The notes beneath the pieces were generated by a model, which was not told the DNA's origin, ran no database searches, and saw only the letters and a list, made by a program, of their open reading frames with translations. A program made the position numbers and the translations under genes. From Mycolicibacterium komanii (lineage in GTDB: Bacteria; Actinomycetota; Actinomycetes; Mycobacteriales; Mycobacteriaceae), in contig NZ_CVTA01000003.1 in assembly GCF_001050035.1 (NCBI RefSeq), forward strand, positions 97,978 to 161,977: a DNA stretch of 64,000 bases. The letters run 5' to 3'. This document shows, piece by piece, positions 6,867 through 14,664 of this stretch (its first letter is position 1; the number at the start of each line of letters is the position of its first letter).

Positions 6867-9452
6867 GTGGCACTTCCCAACCTGACCCGCGACCAAGCCG
6901 TCGAACGCGCCGCCCTGGTGACCGTCGACAGCTACCGCATCGAACTCGACCTGACCGACGGCGCCGGCAAGCCGGGCGAGCGCACCTTCCGCTCCACGAC
7001 GACCGTCGAATTCGACGCCCTCGCCGGCGCCGACACCTACATCGACATCGCGGCCGACGCGATCCACAGCGCCACGCTCAATGGCCGCGACATCGACGTC
7101 TCCGGCTATGACGAGTCCACCGGTATCCCGTTGACCGGAGTGGCCGCCCACAACGTCGTCGTCGTCGACGCCGATTGCCGCTACTCCAACACCGGAGAAG
7201 GGCTGCACCGGTTCGTCGACCCGGTCGACGACGAGGTGTATCTGTACTCGCAATTCGAAACCGCCGACGCCAAGCGGATGTTCGCGTGTTTCGACCAACC
7301 GGATCTCAAGGCCGCGTTCGACGTCACGGTGACCGCGCCGTCGCATTGGGAGGTCGTGTCCAACGGCGCCACCGTGAGCGTCGAGGACGCCGGCGCCGCC
7401 AAGCGCCACACGTTCGCCGCCACACCGCGCATGAGCACGTATCTGGTGGCGCTCATCGCGGGTCCGTATGCGCGCTGGGACGACGTGTACAGCGACGACC
7501 ACGGCGACATTCCGCTCGGGTTGTTCTGCCGTAAATCGCTGGCCGAGTTCATGGACGCCGACCGGCTGTTCACCGAGACCAAACAGGGATTCGGCTTCTA
7601 CCACAAGAACTTCGGCGTCCCCTACGCGTTCGGCAAGTACGACCAGTTGTTCGTGCCGGAGTTCAATGCCGGGGCGATGGAGAACGCCGGCGCGGTGACG
7701 TTCCTGGAGGACTACGTCTTCCGCAGCAAGGTCACCCGGGCGTCCTACGAACGACGCGCGGAGACCGTCCTGCACGAGATGGCGCACATGTGGTTCGGCG
7801 ACCTGGTCACCATGCGGTGGTGGGATGACCTGTGGCTCAACGAGTCGTTCGCGACGTTCGCCTCGGTGCTGTGCCAGGCCGAGGCCACCGAGTACACCGA
7901 GGCGTGGACGACGTTCGCCAACGTCGAGAAGTCGTGGGCGTACCGGCAGGACCAGCTGCCCTCCACGCACCCCGTCGCCGCGGACATCCCGGATCTTGCC
8001 GCCGTCGAGGTGAACTTCGACGGAATCACCTACGCCAAGGGCGCCAGCGTGCTCAAGCAGCTGGTCGCCTATGTCGGCGAGGAAGAGTTTCTTTCCGGGC
8101 TGCGGGATTACTTCCGCGACCACGCATTCGGCAACGCCACCTTCGGTGACCTGCTGGGCGCGCTGGAGAAGGCGTCGGGACGCGACCTGTCCGGGTGGGG
8201 CAGGCAGTGGCTCAAGACGACGGGCCTCAACACGCTGCGCCCCGAATTCGACCTCGACGCCGACGGCCGGTTCACCCGGTTCTCCATCGATCAGAGCGGC
8301 GCCGCACCGGGCGCGGGTGAGACCCGCGTGCACCGTCTCGCCGTGGGCATCTACGACGACGACGGAACCGGCAAGCTGGTCCGGGTGCATCGCGAGGAAC
8401 TCGACGTCGAGGGTCCGCGCACGGATGTGCCTGCGCTGCGGGGAGTTTCACGAGGCAAGTTGATCCTGGTCAACGACGACGATCTGACGTACTGCTCGCT
8501 GCGGCTGGACCAGGACTCGCTGCAGACCGTGCTGACGCGCATCGCTGACATCGCCGAGCCGTTGCCGCGCACCCTGGCGTGGTCGGCGGCGTGGGAGATG
8601 ACCCGCGAGGCGGAGCTCAAGGCGCGCGACTTCGTGTCGCTGGTCACCAGCGGTGTGCACGCCGAGACCGAAGTCGGTGTCCTGCAGAGGCTTCTACTTC
8701 AGGCGCAGACGGCGTTGAACTCCTACGCCGATCCGGGCTGGGCGCACTCGGAAGGCTGGTCCGCGTTCACCGACCGGCTGCTGGAGTTGGCCCGCGGCGC
8801 CGAGGGCGGCTCGGATCACCAACTGGCTTACGTCAACGCGCTGTGCGGGTCGGTGCTGTCGAGCAGGCACACCGACGTGCTGAAGACGGTGCTCGACGCG
8901 GATCCGGCCGAGTCCGGACTGGGCGGGCTGGTGGTCGACACCGATCTGCGGTGGCGCATCGTCACCGCGTTGGCCGCGGCGGGCGTGGTCGATTCCGATG
9001 GCGCCGCAACACCGTTCATCGACGCCGAAGCCCAGCGCGACCCGACGGCGGCCGGCAGGCGCCACGCGGCGGCGGCGACCGCGGCACGTCCGCATCCGGA
9101 GGTCAAGGCGACGGCGTGGGAGCAGGTCATCGAGGACGACACGCTGCCCAACATCACCGCCCGCGCGATCATCGGCGGCTTCGTACAGCCGGGTCAACAG
9201 GATCTGCTGCAACCCTTCCGCGCCAAGTACTTCGGCGCGATCTCGGGAGTGTGGCAGCGGCGGTCCAGCGAGGTCGCACAGACCGTCGTCGTCGGGCTAT
9301 ACCCGTCGTGGGACATCAGCGAGGGGGGTCTGGCCGCCGCCGACGAGTTCCTCGCCGACCCGGACGTGCCACCTCCGCTGCGTCGCCTGGTCATCGAAGG
9401 CCGCGCCGGCGTCGAGCGCTCCCTGCGCGCCCGCGCATTCGACGTCACCTAG
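6867..9452 (+). CDS. pepN: Aminopeptidase N (M1 zinc metallopeptidase)
   Basis: The 861-residue cytosolic aminopeptidase removes N-terminal residues from peptides in general protein turnover. The N-terminal beta domain (about 1-200) is followed by a thermolysin-like catalytic domain. It has the exopeptidase motif GAMEN (269-273), HEMAH (303-307) and the third zinc ligand Glu326 in WLNESFAT, giving the canonical HExxH-x18-E. The C-terminal half is helical, as in the ERAP1-like family. The length matches actinobacterial PepN. The start is GTG at 6867, right after a leaderless -10. It is followed by an intergenic repeat instead of the convergent DUF5130 gene that directly follows in M. tuberculosis. 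Confidence 0.96.
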   Translation: MALPNLTRDQAVERAALVTVDSYRIELDLTDGAGKPGERTFRSTTTVEFDALAGADTYIDIAADAIHSATLNGRDIDVSGYDESTGIPLTGVAAHNVVVVDADCRYSNTGEGLHRFVDPVDDEVYLYSQFETADAKRMFACFDQPDLKAAFDVTVTAPSHWEVVSNGATVSVEDAGAAKRHTFAATPRMSTYLVALIAGPYARWDDVYSDDHGDIPLGLFCRKSLAEFMDADRLFTETKQGFGFYHKNFGVPYAFGKYDQLFVPEFNAGAMENAGAVTFLEDYVFRSKVTRASYERRAETVLHEMAHMWFGDLVTMRWWDDLWLNESFATFASVLCQAEATEYTEAWTTFANVEKSWAYRQDQLPSTHPVAADIPDLAAVEVNFDGITYAKGASVLKQLVAYVGEEEFLSGLRDYFRDHAFGNATFGDLLGALEKASGRDLSGWGRQWLKTTGLNTLRPEFDLDADGRFTRFSIDQSGAAPGAGETRVHRLAVGIYDDDGTGKLVRVHREELDVEGPRTDVPALRGVSRGKLILVNDDDLTYCSLRLDQDSLQTVLTRIADIAEPLPRTLAWSAAWEMTREAELKARDFVSLVTSGVHAETEVGVLQRLLLQAQTALNSYADPGWAHSEGWSAFTDRLLELARGAEGGSDHQLAYVNALCGSVLSSRHTDVLKTVLDADPAESGLGGLVVDTDLRWRIVTALAAAGVVDSDGAATPFIDAEAQRDPTAAGRRHAAAATAARPHPEVKATAWEQVIEDDTLPNITARAIIGGFVQPGQQDLLQPFRAKYFGAISGVWQRRSSEVAQTVVVGLYPSWDISEGGLAAADEFLADPDVPPPLRRLVIEGRAGVERSLRARAFDVT

Positions 9453-9537
9453 GGCGCAAGCGTGCGTGTTCCCCTCGCAAGCGGTGGGCCCAACACACGA
9501 CACGCCGCGTCATCGCGACGTTTTGCGCACGCTCGCC
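9453..9537. repeat. Intergenic palindromic repeat, copy A
   Basis: The element begins one base after the pepN stop. Its ends are inverted (GCAAGCGTGCG at left; CGCACGCTCGCC at right), and the complement of the core CGCGGCGTGTCG lies in the middle. It shares ends and core with the repeats at 13487 and 56168, in inverse orientation to both. Confidence 0.6.
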
Positions 9538-9552
9538 GGGCATGCTGAGCCC

Positions 9553-9903
9553 GTGGCGATCAGCAGAACGCGCCGGGCCCGGGCGGCCCGCAGGCGCAAG
9601 CGTCGGCTCGGCGCCGTCGACAACGACCTCACGCCACAGCAGTGGCAGGCCTTGCAGGACGCCTGGAAGGGCTGTGCCTACTGCGGAGCGACGGATCGAG
9701 CGCTACAGCGCGACTGCGTCATGGCGATCTCGCGCGGCGGCCGGTACACCATCGACAACGTCGTCCCGGCCTGCGCATCGTGCAACACCAGCAAGTGCAA
9801 CGACGAGGTCACCGGATGGCTGCGGCGAAAGCGTCTCGACGAGCGCCGCTTCCTCGAGCGCTACGTCGAGATCCGCGCCGCGCTCACGGTCGACGCACCC
9901 TGA
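9553..9903 (+). CDS. Small HNH-type endonuclease-like protein
   Basis: The 116-residue protein starts at GTG 9553. A strongly basic N-terminus (RTRRARAARRRKRR) leads into an HNH/McrA-like fold: CAYCGATD, then RDCVMAISRGG, DNVVPACASC and NTSKCND, ending in a helix GWLRRKRLDERRFLERYVEI. The two CxxC pairs (CAYC and CASC) would bind structural zinc. The usual catalytic His of the DHV motif is Cys here (RDCVM), so nuclease activity is uncertain. No counterpart lies at this site in M. tuberculosis as I recall. The gene is bounded by repeat ends on both sides, suggesting an inserted cassette. DNA binding is likely; the role is unknown. Confidence 0.75.
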   Translation: MAISRTRRARAARRRKRRLGAVDNDLTPQQWQALQDAWKGCAYCGATDRALQRDCVMAISRGGRYTIDNVVPACASCNTSKCNDEVTGWLRRKRLDERRFLERYVEIRAALTVDAP

Positions 9904-9920
9904 CGCGCACGCTCGCGCAA
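9904..9920. repeat. Half copy of the intergenic repeat (copy D)
   Basis: GCGCACGCTCGCGCAA directly after the HNH stop codon matches the right end of copies A and C; no core is present. Confidence 0.45.
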
Positions 9921-9931
9921 CGAAGTGACGG

Positions 9932-10417
9932 TCAGGCCGGGGTGACGCCGGCGCTCATCACGCGCACCGCGCTGATCAGCCCGTCCATCAGGTTGCCGTC
10001 CTTGAACGACGCCGCGGCCGCCGAAACGCCCAACGGTGCGGCCTCTTCGATGCCACGCCCCTTGACGTCGGCTCCGTAGACCACCTCGATCGCGCGCTGA
10101 TCGGGCGAGACCGCCAGCAGCACCGCGTTGTTCGGAGTCGGCGCCTGCGCGAGGATCTCGCGCGCGGTGGCCGCCGTGTCGCTCCCGAGGTCGCCGATGT
10201 ACACGGCGAACCGCGCCTTTGCGGCCCGAGAGCCGTATTTGAGCGCGTCGTCGAGGAACACCAGATCCTTGACCGGGAAGGGGTAGTCCACCGACAGCGC
10301 GCCCGGCTGCGTGACACCGGAGATTCGACCGCTGGACGTGACCACCCAACCGACGGGGAGGTCGGTGCGCTCGACCGCGGCCCGGTGGCCACTCACTGCA
10401 ACATCACCACTTGCCAC
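9932..10417 (-). CDS. DUF5130 (TPM-domain-like) protein
   Basis: The protein of about 161 residues is conserved across mycobacteria (Rv2468c ortholog by synteny). Recognisable segments are [52 protein letters not shown] and [19 protein letters not shown]. These fit the TPM/TLP18.3 fold, in which a repair-related or chaperone-like surface is suspected. No signal peptide or membrane helix is seen. I choose the GTG at 10417 (VASGDVAV), which resembles the M. tuberculosis start as I remember it. TTG 10432 and GTG 10396 are alternatives. The start overlaps the end of the upstream small membrane gene by 14 bp, suggesting translational coupling. Confidence 0.8.
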   Translation of the reverse strand: MASGDVAVSGHRAAVERTDLPVGWVVTSSGRISGVTQPGALSVDYPFPVKDLVFLDDALKYGSRAAKARFAVYIGDLGSDTAATAREILAQAPTPNNAVLLAVSPDQRAIEVVYGADVKGRGIEEAAPLGVSAAAASFKDGNLMDGLISAVRVMSAGVTPA

Positions 10418-10688
10418 TGGCGCCGCCTCCAATCGTCACCGCGTGCGTGTCGTGCCCACCCACGTTTCCGCCTTCGGCCGCGGAATCGGCCGCCAGGCTG
10501 CGCCCGGTGGCGTGCCCGTGCCCGGCCGGCTCGTCGGCCGCCCACAGGATCGGGGCGTGCTTCCAAGGTTCGGACATCTTGTAGCTCGCCGGGTGCGGGC
10601 CCTTCTTGCGCCAGATCAGAGCGGCAAGCACGGCCGTCAGCCCGAGCGGCACCAGAATCAGTAACGCGTGTGTCAGTGCGGTACTCAC
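10404..10688 (-). CDS. Small single-pass membrane protein (Rv2468A-like)
   Basis: The 94-residue protein starts at GTG 10688. The membrane helix covers about residues 5-26 ([20 protein letters not shown]). A conserved juxtamembrane patch follows ([29 protein letters not shown]), then a His/Gly-rich disordered tail (GHGHATG and [16 protein letters not shown]). The His-rich tail could bind metal, but this is only suggestive. It overlaps the start of the DUF5130 gene and lies 25 bp after the HNH gene stop on the same strand, so the three are likely one unit. Function unknown. Confidence 0.72.
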   Translation of the reverse strand: MSTALTHALLILVPLGLTAVLAALIWRKKGPHPASYKMSEPWKHAPILWAADEPAGHGHATGRSLAADSAAEGGNVGGHDTHAVTIGGGASGKW

Positions 10689-10713
10689 GTCGCAAACCGT
10701 ATACCAGCCGCGT

Positions 10714-11382
10714 TTACGCCGCGCCTTCGCCCAGATATCGGACCCACGACGGGTCGAGTTCCTTCACGCTCGACAGCAGCCGCCAGTGCTGTCCCTTCGG
10801 CGGGACGGGCACCGTGCGCAGCGACCACCCCAGCTCGGCGAGCAGCCGGTCCGCCTTGCGGTGATTGCACGTCGAACAGGCCGCCACGCAGTTCTCCCAG
10901 GAGTGCGCCCCGCCGCGGCTGCGCGGGACCACGTGGTCGACGGTGTCGGCCTTACCGCCGCAGTAGGCGCAGCGAAACCGGTCCCGGTGCATCAGCGCGG
11001 CGCGGGTCATCGGGATGCGCGCGCGGTAGGGCACGCGCACGAAGGTGCGCAGCCGGATCACCGAGGGCACCACGATCGAGCGGGTCGCCGAGTGGATCAC
11101 CGGTCCCCCGGGATCGTCGTGCACGACGTCGGCCTTACCGCACATCAACATGATGACCGCTCGGCGCATGGGCAGAGCGGTCAACGGTTCGTAGGTGGAG
11201 TTCAGCAGGAGGACCCGGCGGCGGCCCCATATCGAGGCCTCGCTGGTACTCGGCGGATGGATGTCGACGCTGTGCAGCACGCGTGCCTGCGCGCCCGGTA
11301 CCGCCGACCCGGCTAGGGCGGTCGCGGCACCGTGGCTCCGCTGGCCGGCCCTTCTGGACGGGCCTTTCTTGCGATGCGCCAT
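10714..11382 (-). CDS. HNH endonuclease (Rv2469c-like)
   Basis: The 222-residue protein has a basic disordered N-terminus (about 1-45). A conserved beta region follows ([24 protein letters not shown]), then a canonical HNH domain near 140-190: [40 protein letters not shown]. All zinc Cys and the DHV catalytic His are present. GGAGG lies 5 nt before the ATG at 11382, which fixes the start. This family is almost universal in mycobacteria, often near glbO, and is probably a chromosomal nuclease with a housekeeping or repair role; the substrate is not known. It is divergent from glbO with 138 bp between the starts. Confidence 0.88.
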   Translation of the reverse strand: MAHRKKGPSRRAGQRSHGAATALAGSAVPGAQARVLHSVDIHPPSTSEASIWGRRRVLLLNSTYEPLTALPMRRAVIMLMCGKADVVHDDPGGPVIHSATRSIVVPSVIRLRTFVRVPYRARIPMTRAALMHRDRFRCAYCGGKADTVDHVVPRSRGGAHSWENCVAACSTCNHRKADRLLAELGWSLRTVPVPPKGQHWRLLSSVKELDPSWVRYLGEGAA

Positions 11383-11520
11383 ACGTCCTCCGTCCGACAG
11401 TTCACCACGGATTCCTGTGAATCGCACGACATTTCTCGTCGTGTTCGCAGGTCAATTGGGTGAACATCGGGCGGCGCGCCCGCCTGACCTGGCAATCCAG
11501 CAACAGGGAACAATGGGGGC

Positions 11521-11916
11521 GTGACACAGCCACAGAGGTCGTTCTACGACGAAGTCGGTGGCCACGAGACGTTCCGCGCGATCGTGGCGCGGTTCTACGA
11601 GTTGGTCCGCGAGGACGAGATCCTGCGTCCGCTGTACCCCGAGGAGGATCTCGGGCCCGCCGAGGTGCGGCTGCGGATGTTCCTCGAGCAGTACTGGGGC
11701 GGCCCTCGCTCCTACTCCGATCAGCGTGGGCATCCGCGGTTGAGGATGCGCCACGCCCCGTTCCGGATCGGCTACCTCGAGCGCGACGCGTGGCTGCGGT
11801 GCATGCACACCGCGGTCGCGGAGATCGATTCGCAGACGCTCGACGACGAACACCGCAAGGAGCTGCTCTCGTATCTGGAGATGGCCGCCCATTCGATGGT
11901 GAACGCGCCGTTCTGA
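11521..11916 (+). CDS. glbO: Group II truncated haemoglobin O
   Basis: The 131-residue trHbO binds O2 tightly and may act in oxygen/peroxide chemistry at the membrane. Key haem pocket residues are all visible: Tyr26 (B10), Tyr39 (CD1), proximal His78 (RLRMRHAPF) and Trp91 (G8). Each is offset by three from the M. tuberculosis protein. The strongly conserved block [13 protein letters not shown] is present. GTG at 11521 is used as start. The stop overlaps the aglA ATG (ATGA), so the two are translationally coupled, as in M. tuberculosis Rv2470-Rv2471. Confidence 0.96.
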   Translation: MTQPQRSFYDEVGGHETFRAIVARFYELVREDEILRPLYPEEDLGPAEVRLRMFLEQYWGGPRSYSDQRGHPRLRMRHAPFRIGYLERDAWLRCMHTAVAEIDSQTLDDEHRKELLSYLEMAAHSMVNAPF

Positions 11917-13481
11917 TGACGAGTCCCTGGTGGTCGGATGCGCTGTTCTACCAGGTGTATCCGCGCTCATTCCGCGACAGCGACGGTGACGGCGTCGGCG
12001 ATCTCGACGGTGTGACGGCCGGCCTGGACTACCTCGAGGCGCTCGGAGTCGACGCGATCTGGCTCAACCCGGTGATGGTCTCGCCGATGGCCGACAACGG
12101 GTACGACGTGGCCGATCCCCGCGACGTCGACCCGCTGTTCGGCGGCATGGCCGCTTTGGACCGGCTCGTCGCGGCCGCACACGATCGGGGCATCAAGGTC
12201 ACGATGGACCTGGTGCCCAACCACACCAGCTCCGCGCATCCGTGGTTCCAGGCTGCGCTGGCCGCGCGCCCGGGCAGCACCGAGCGCGAGCGCTACATCT
12301 TCCGCGACGGCACCGGGCCCGGCGGTTCACGACCCCCGAACAACTGGGTGTCGATCTTCGGCGGCCCCGCGTGGACCCGGGTCACCGAGGCCGACGGCAG
12401 CGCGGGCCAGTGGTACCTGCATCTGTTCGACGCAAAGCAGCCCGACCTCAACTGGGAGAACTCCGAGGTGTTCGACGACCTCGAGCGGACGCTTCGGTTC
12501 TGGCTCGACCGCGGGGTGGACGGCTTCCGCATCGACGTCGCGCACGGCATGGCCAAGCCGCCGGGCCTTCCCGACATGGCGGTTCTCGGGCGCGAGATGC
12601 TGCTGGCCGAGATGGACGACGATCCGCGTTTCAACAACGACGGCGTTCACGAACTTCATCGCCGGATCCGCGGAGTGTTCGACGACTACCCGGAATCCGT
12701 TGCGATCGGCGAGGTCTGGGTCTACGACAACGAACAGTTCGCCCGGTATGTACGCCCGGACGAACTGCATCTGGGCTTCAACTTCCGCCTGCTGCGCGCC
12801 ACGTTCGACGCCACCGACATCCGCGAGGCCATCGAAAACTCCCTGGCGGCCGTGGAACTGGTGGGCGCCGTTCCGACCTGGACGCTGGCCAACCACGACG
12901 TCGAACGCGAACCCACCCGCTACGGCGGCGGCAGCGTCGGGTTGGCCCGCGCCAAGGCGATGGCGTTGGTGATGCTCGCACTGCCCGGGCCGGTCTTCGT
13001 CTACAACGGTGAGGAACTGGGGCTGCCGAACGTCGACCTCCCCGACGAGGCGCTACGCGACCCTGTGTGGGAGCGGTCCGGGCACACCCGCCGCGGGCGC
13101 GACGGCAGCCGGATCCCGATGCCCTGGAAAGGCGACGCTGCACCGTTCGGATTCTCGACAAATCCCGACACCTGGTTGCCGATTCCTCGGGAGTGGGCGG
13201 CGTTGACGGTCGAGCAGCAGCTGGCCGACCCCGATTCGACGCTGATGTTCTTCCGGCGTGCGTTCGAATTGCGTTCGCGGCAGGCCGAATTCGACGGTCC
13301 CACGGTCGAGTGGCTGGACTCCCCCGCCGACAGCCTGGTGTTCCATCGCAGCGGCGGGTTGGTGTGCGTGTTGAACGCGGGATCAGAACCGATACCGCTG
13401 CCGGAGGGGCGGGTCCTTCTGGCCAGCGCCGAGGTGTCCGACGGCGCGCTGCCGCCCGACGCCGCGGCTTGGCTGGTCTGA
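11916..13481 (+). CDS. aglA: Alpha-glucosidase, GH13 family (oligo-1,6-glucosidase type)
   Basis: The 521-residue cytosolic glycoside hydrolase has a (beta/alpha)8 barrel. GH13 regions are DLVPNHTS (98-105), GFRIDVAHG with nucleophile Asp207, AIGEVWV with acid Glu266, and LANHDVER with Asp328. The N-terminal DGDGVGDL (residues 23-30) is the calcium-type loop typical of the oligo-1,6-glucosidase/trehalulose subfamily. It should hydrolyse alpha-glucosidic bonds of maltose, isomaltose or related oligosaccharides; the exact bond cannot be read. The start is the ATG that overlaps the glbO stop. It ends just before repeat copy B. Confidence 0.93.
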   Translation: MTSPWWSDALFYQVYPRSFRDSDGDGVGDLDGVTAGLDYLEALGVDAIWLNPVMVSPMADNGYDVADPRDVDPLFGGMAALDRLVAAAHDRGIKVTMDLVPNHTSSAHPWFQAALAARPGSTERERYIFRDGTGPGGSRPPNNWVSIFGGPAWTRVTEADGSAGQWYLHLFDAKQPDLNWENSEVFDDLERTLRFWLDRGVDGFRIDVAHGMAKPPGLPDMAVLGREMLLAEMDDDPRFNNDGVHELHRRIRGVFDDYPESVAIGEVWVYDNEQFARYVRPDELHLGFNFRLLRATFDATDIREAIENSLAAVELVGAVPTWTLANHDVEREPTRYGGGSVGLARAKAMALVMLALPGPVFVYNGEELGLPNVDLPDEALRDPVWERSGHTRRGRDGSRIPMPWKGDAAPFGFSTNPDTWLPIPREWAALTVEQQLADPDSTLMFFRRAFELRSRQAEFDGPTVEWLDSPADSLVFHRSGGLVCVLNAGSEPIPLPEGRVLLASAEVSDGALPPDAAAWLV

Positions 13482-13486
13482 GTTCT

Positions 13487-13553
13487 CCGCGAGCGACCGC
13501 GGTCTGCACACGAATCGCGGCGTGTCGCCGCGCAAACAGGGTCGCCCGCCGCA
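13487..13553. repeat. Intergenic palindromic repeat, copy B
   Basis: The element lies between the convergent aglA and 13562 genes. It starts CGCGAGCGACCGCG and contains the core CGCGGCGTGTCGCC followed by GCAAACA, as in copy C. Confidence 0.6.
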
Positions 13554-13561
13554 AAGAGGGG

Positions 13562-14221
13562 TCAGCGCAGGACGATGGCGGGGTCGCCGCGGCGGCGGTA
13601 CACCGAGCCGAACCGTGCGTCGATGCGCAGCCACGTCGGGGTGACGCGAACCCGCACGATCTCGTCGGCGGACACCGCCGAACCGGCTTGGGGCAGGAAA
13701 CCCATCGCGGTCAAGGCGAACACACAGCGCATCGGTACACCGACGCTGTGGTCAGCGAAACTGACCGCGACAACCTCCTGATCCAGCAGCGACACCGGCG
13801 GGCCCTGGGCGCTGGAGTGCTGTTTGACCAGCGCGCCGCCGCGCTCGGCGAGGTCGAGCATGACGCGGGCCGGGACGTCGTCGAGGTGAATGAACCCGGA
13901 GTCCGGCGGAAGCGCGCCGCGCCAGGCGGAGTCCAGCGCGAAGCCGGGTTCGACGAAGCCACCGCGGTCCATCGCCTGTAACCCCGCGGCCAACGCGTCG
14001 GCGCCCGCGGAGAGGTCCGGCGGATTGACCCGACCCGCGACCACGCGGCTGGCCAGCACGTCGAATCCCGTTGCCACCCAGGCGGCCAAGAGCCCGTCGG
14101 CGCGTTGCCGCAATCTGATGACCGCGGCTTCGTCGAGGCGTACGGCCCGCTCGGCGAACGCGGCGAGGTCGTCACGGTGCGCCTCGTTGGTCAGCCAGAC
14201 GCCCCGTTCTGAGGGCGTCAT
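13562..14221 (-). CDS. Conserved mycobacterial protein (Rv2474c-like)
   Basis: The protein of 219 residues has no signal peptide or clear membrane helix and is rich in Ala, Val and Asp. Recognisable stretches are GVWLTNEAHRDDLAAFAERA, PDSGFIHLDDVPARVML and GVPMRCVFALTAMGFLPQ. I recognise no domain or catalytic motif. The ATG at 14221 overlaps the stop of the thioesterase gene upstream (ATGA), and that gene is coupled to gdh in the same way, so it is the third gene of a tight gdh operon. A role linked to acyl-CoA or amino-acid metabolism is only a context guess. Confidence 0.75.
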   Translation of the reverse strand: MTPSERGVWLTNEAHRDDLAAFAERAVRLDEAAVIRLRQRADGLLAAWVATGFDVLASRVVAGRVNPPDLSAGADALAAGLQAMDRGGFVEPGFALDSAWRGALPPDSGFIHLDDVPARVMLDLAERGGALVKQHSSAQGPPVSLLDQEVVAVSFADHSVGVPMRCVFALTAMGFLPQAGSAVSADEIVRVRVTPTWLRIDARFGSVYRRRGDPAIVLR

Positions 14222-14664
14222 CGTGTCCAGCGCTGCAGGTACTCTTTTTGCTGCGCCGAAAGCCGGTGCAGCCGCTGCTCTTTGATGTGCACGGCGGCCA
14301 ACTGCGTGTCGGCGATCACCGCCGGCTTCGAGTCGGGGGGCGCCCCCACCGACCGCACCTCGTATCCGACGGTGAAGTCGACGGAGCGGACGCGTTTGGA
14401 CCACATGGTCACCTGCAGCGGCGAATCCATCAGGCGAAGCTGGGCCTTGTACGAGATGTTGACCTCGGCGATGAGCAATCCAATGGTCTCGATCTCCGGG
14501 CCGAACGGCTCACGCAGGAACGGGATCCGGGCCTCCTCGAGTATCGTCACCATGGTCGCGTGGTTGATGTGCTGGTACATGTCGATGTCCGACCACCGCA
14601 CGTGCACCGGCGCGACGAACCCCGCACCTTCTGCGTTCTGCGCGAGGCTGCCAGCACCTGTCAT
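14218..14664 (-). CDS. Acyl-CoA thioesterase, hotdog fold (4HBT type)
   Basis: The 148-residue single-hotdog protein contains [20 protein letters not shown], the 4-hydroxybenzoyl-CoA thioesterase signature with catalytic Asp in the DxD-x-x-x-H-x-N arrangement. [11 protein letters not shown] and [16 protein letters not shown] follow. It would hydrolyse a short or aromatic acyl-CoA in the cytosol; the substrate is unknown. It is coupled by ATGA overlaps to gdh upstream and the 13562 gene downstream, an arrangement kept in M. tuberculosis (Rv2476c-Rv2475c-Rv2474c). Confidence 0.88.
   Translation of the reverse strand: MTGAGSLAQNAEGAGFVAPVHVRWSDIDMYQHINHATMVTILEEARIPFLREPFGPEIETIGLLIAEVNISYKAQLRLMDSPLQVTMWSKRVRSVDFTVGYEVRSVGAPPDSKPAVIADTQLAAVHIKEQRLHRLSAQQKEYLQRWTR

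Noticed and set aside
9453..9537. Copy A as a MIRU or a simple transcription terminator
   Set aside because: There is no start/stop overlap of the MIRU type and no U-run. A second full copy lies upstream of a gene, so termination alone does not explain it.
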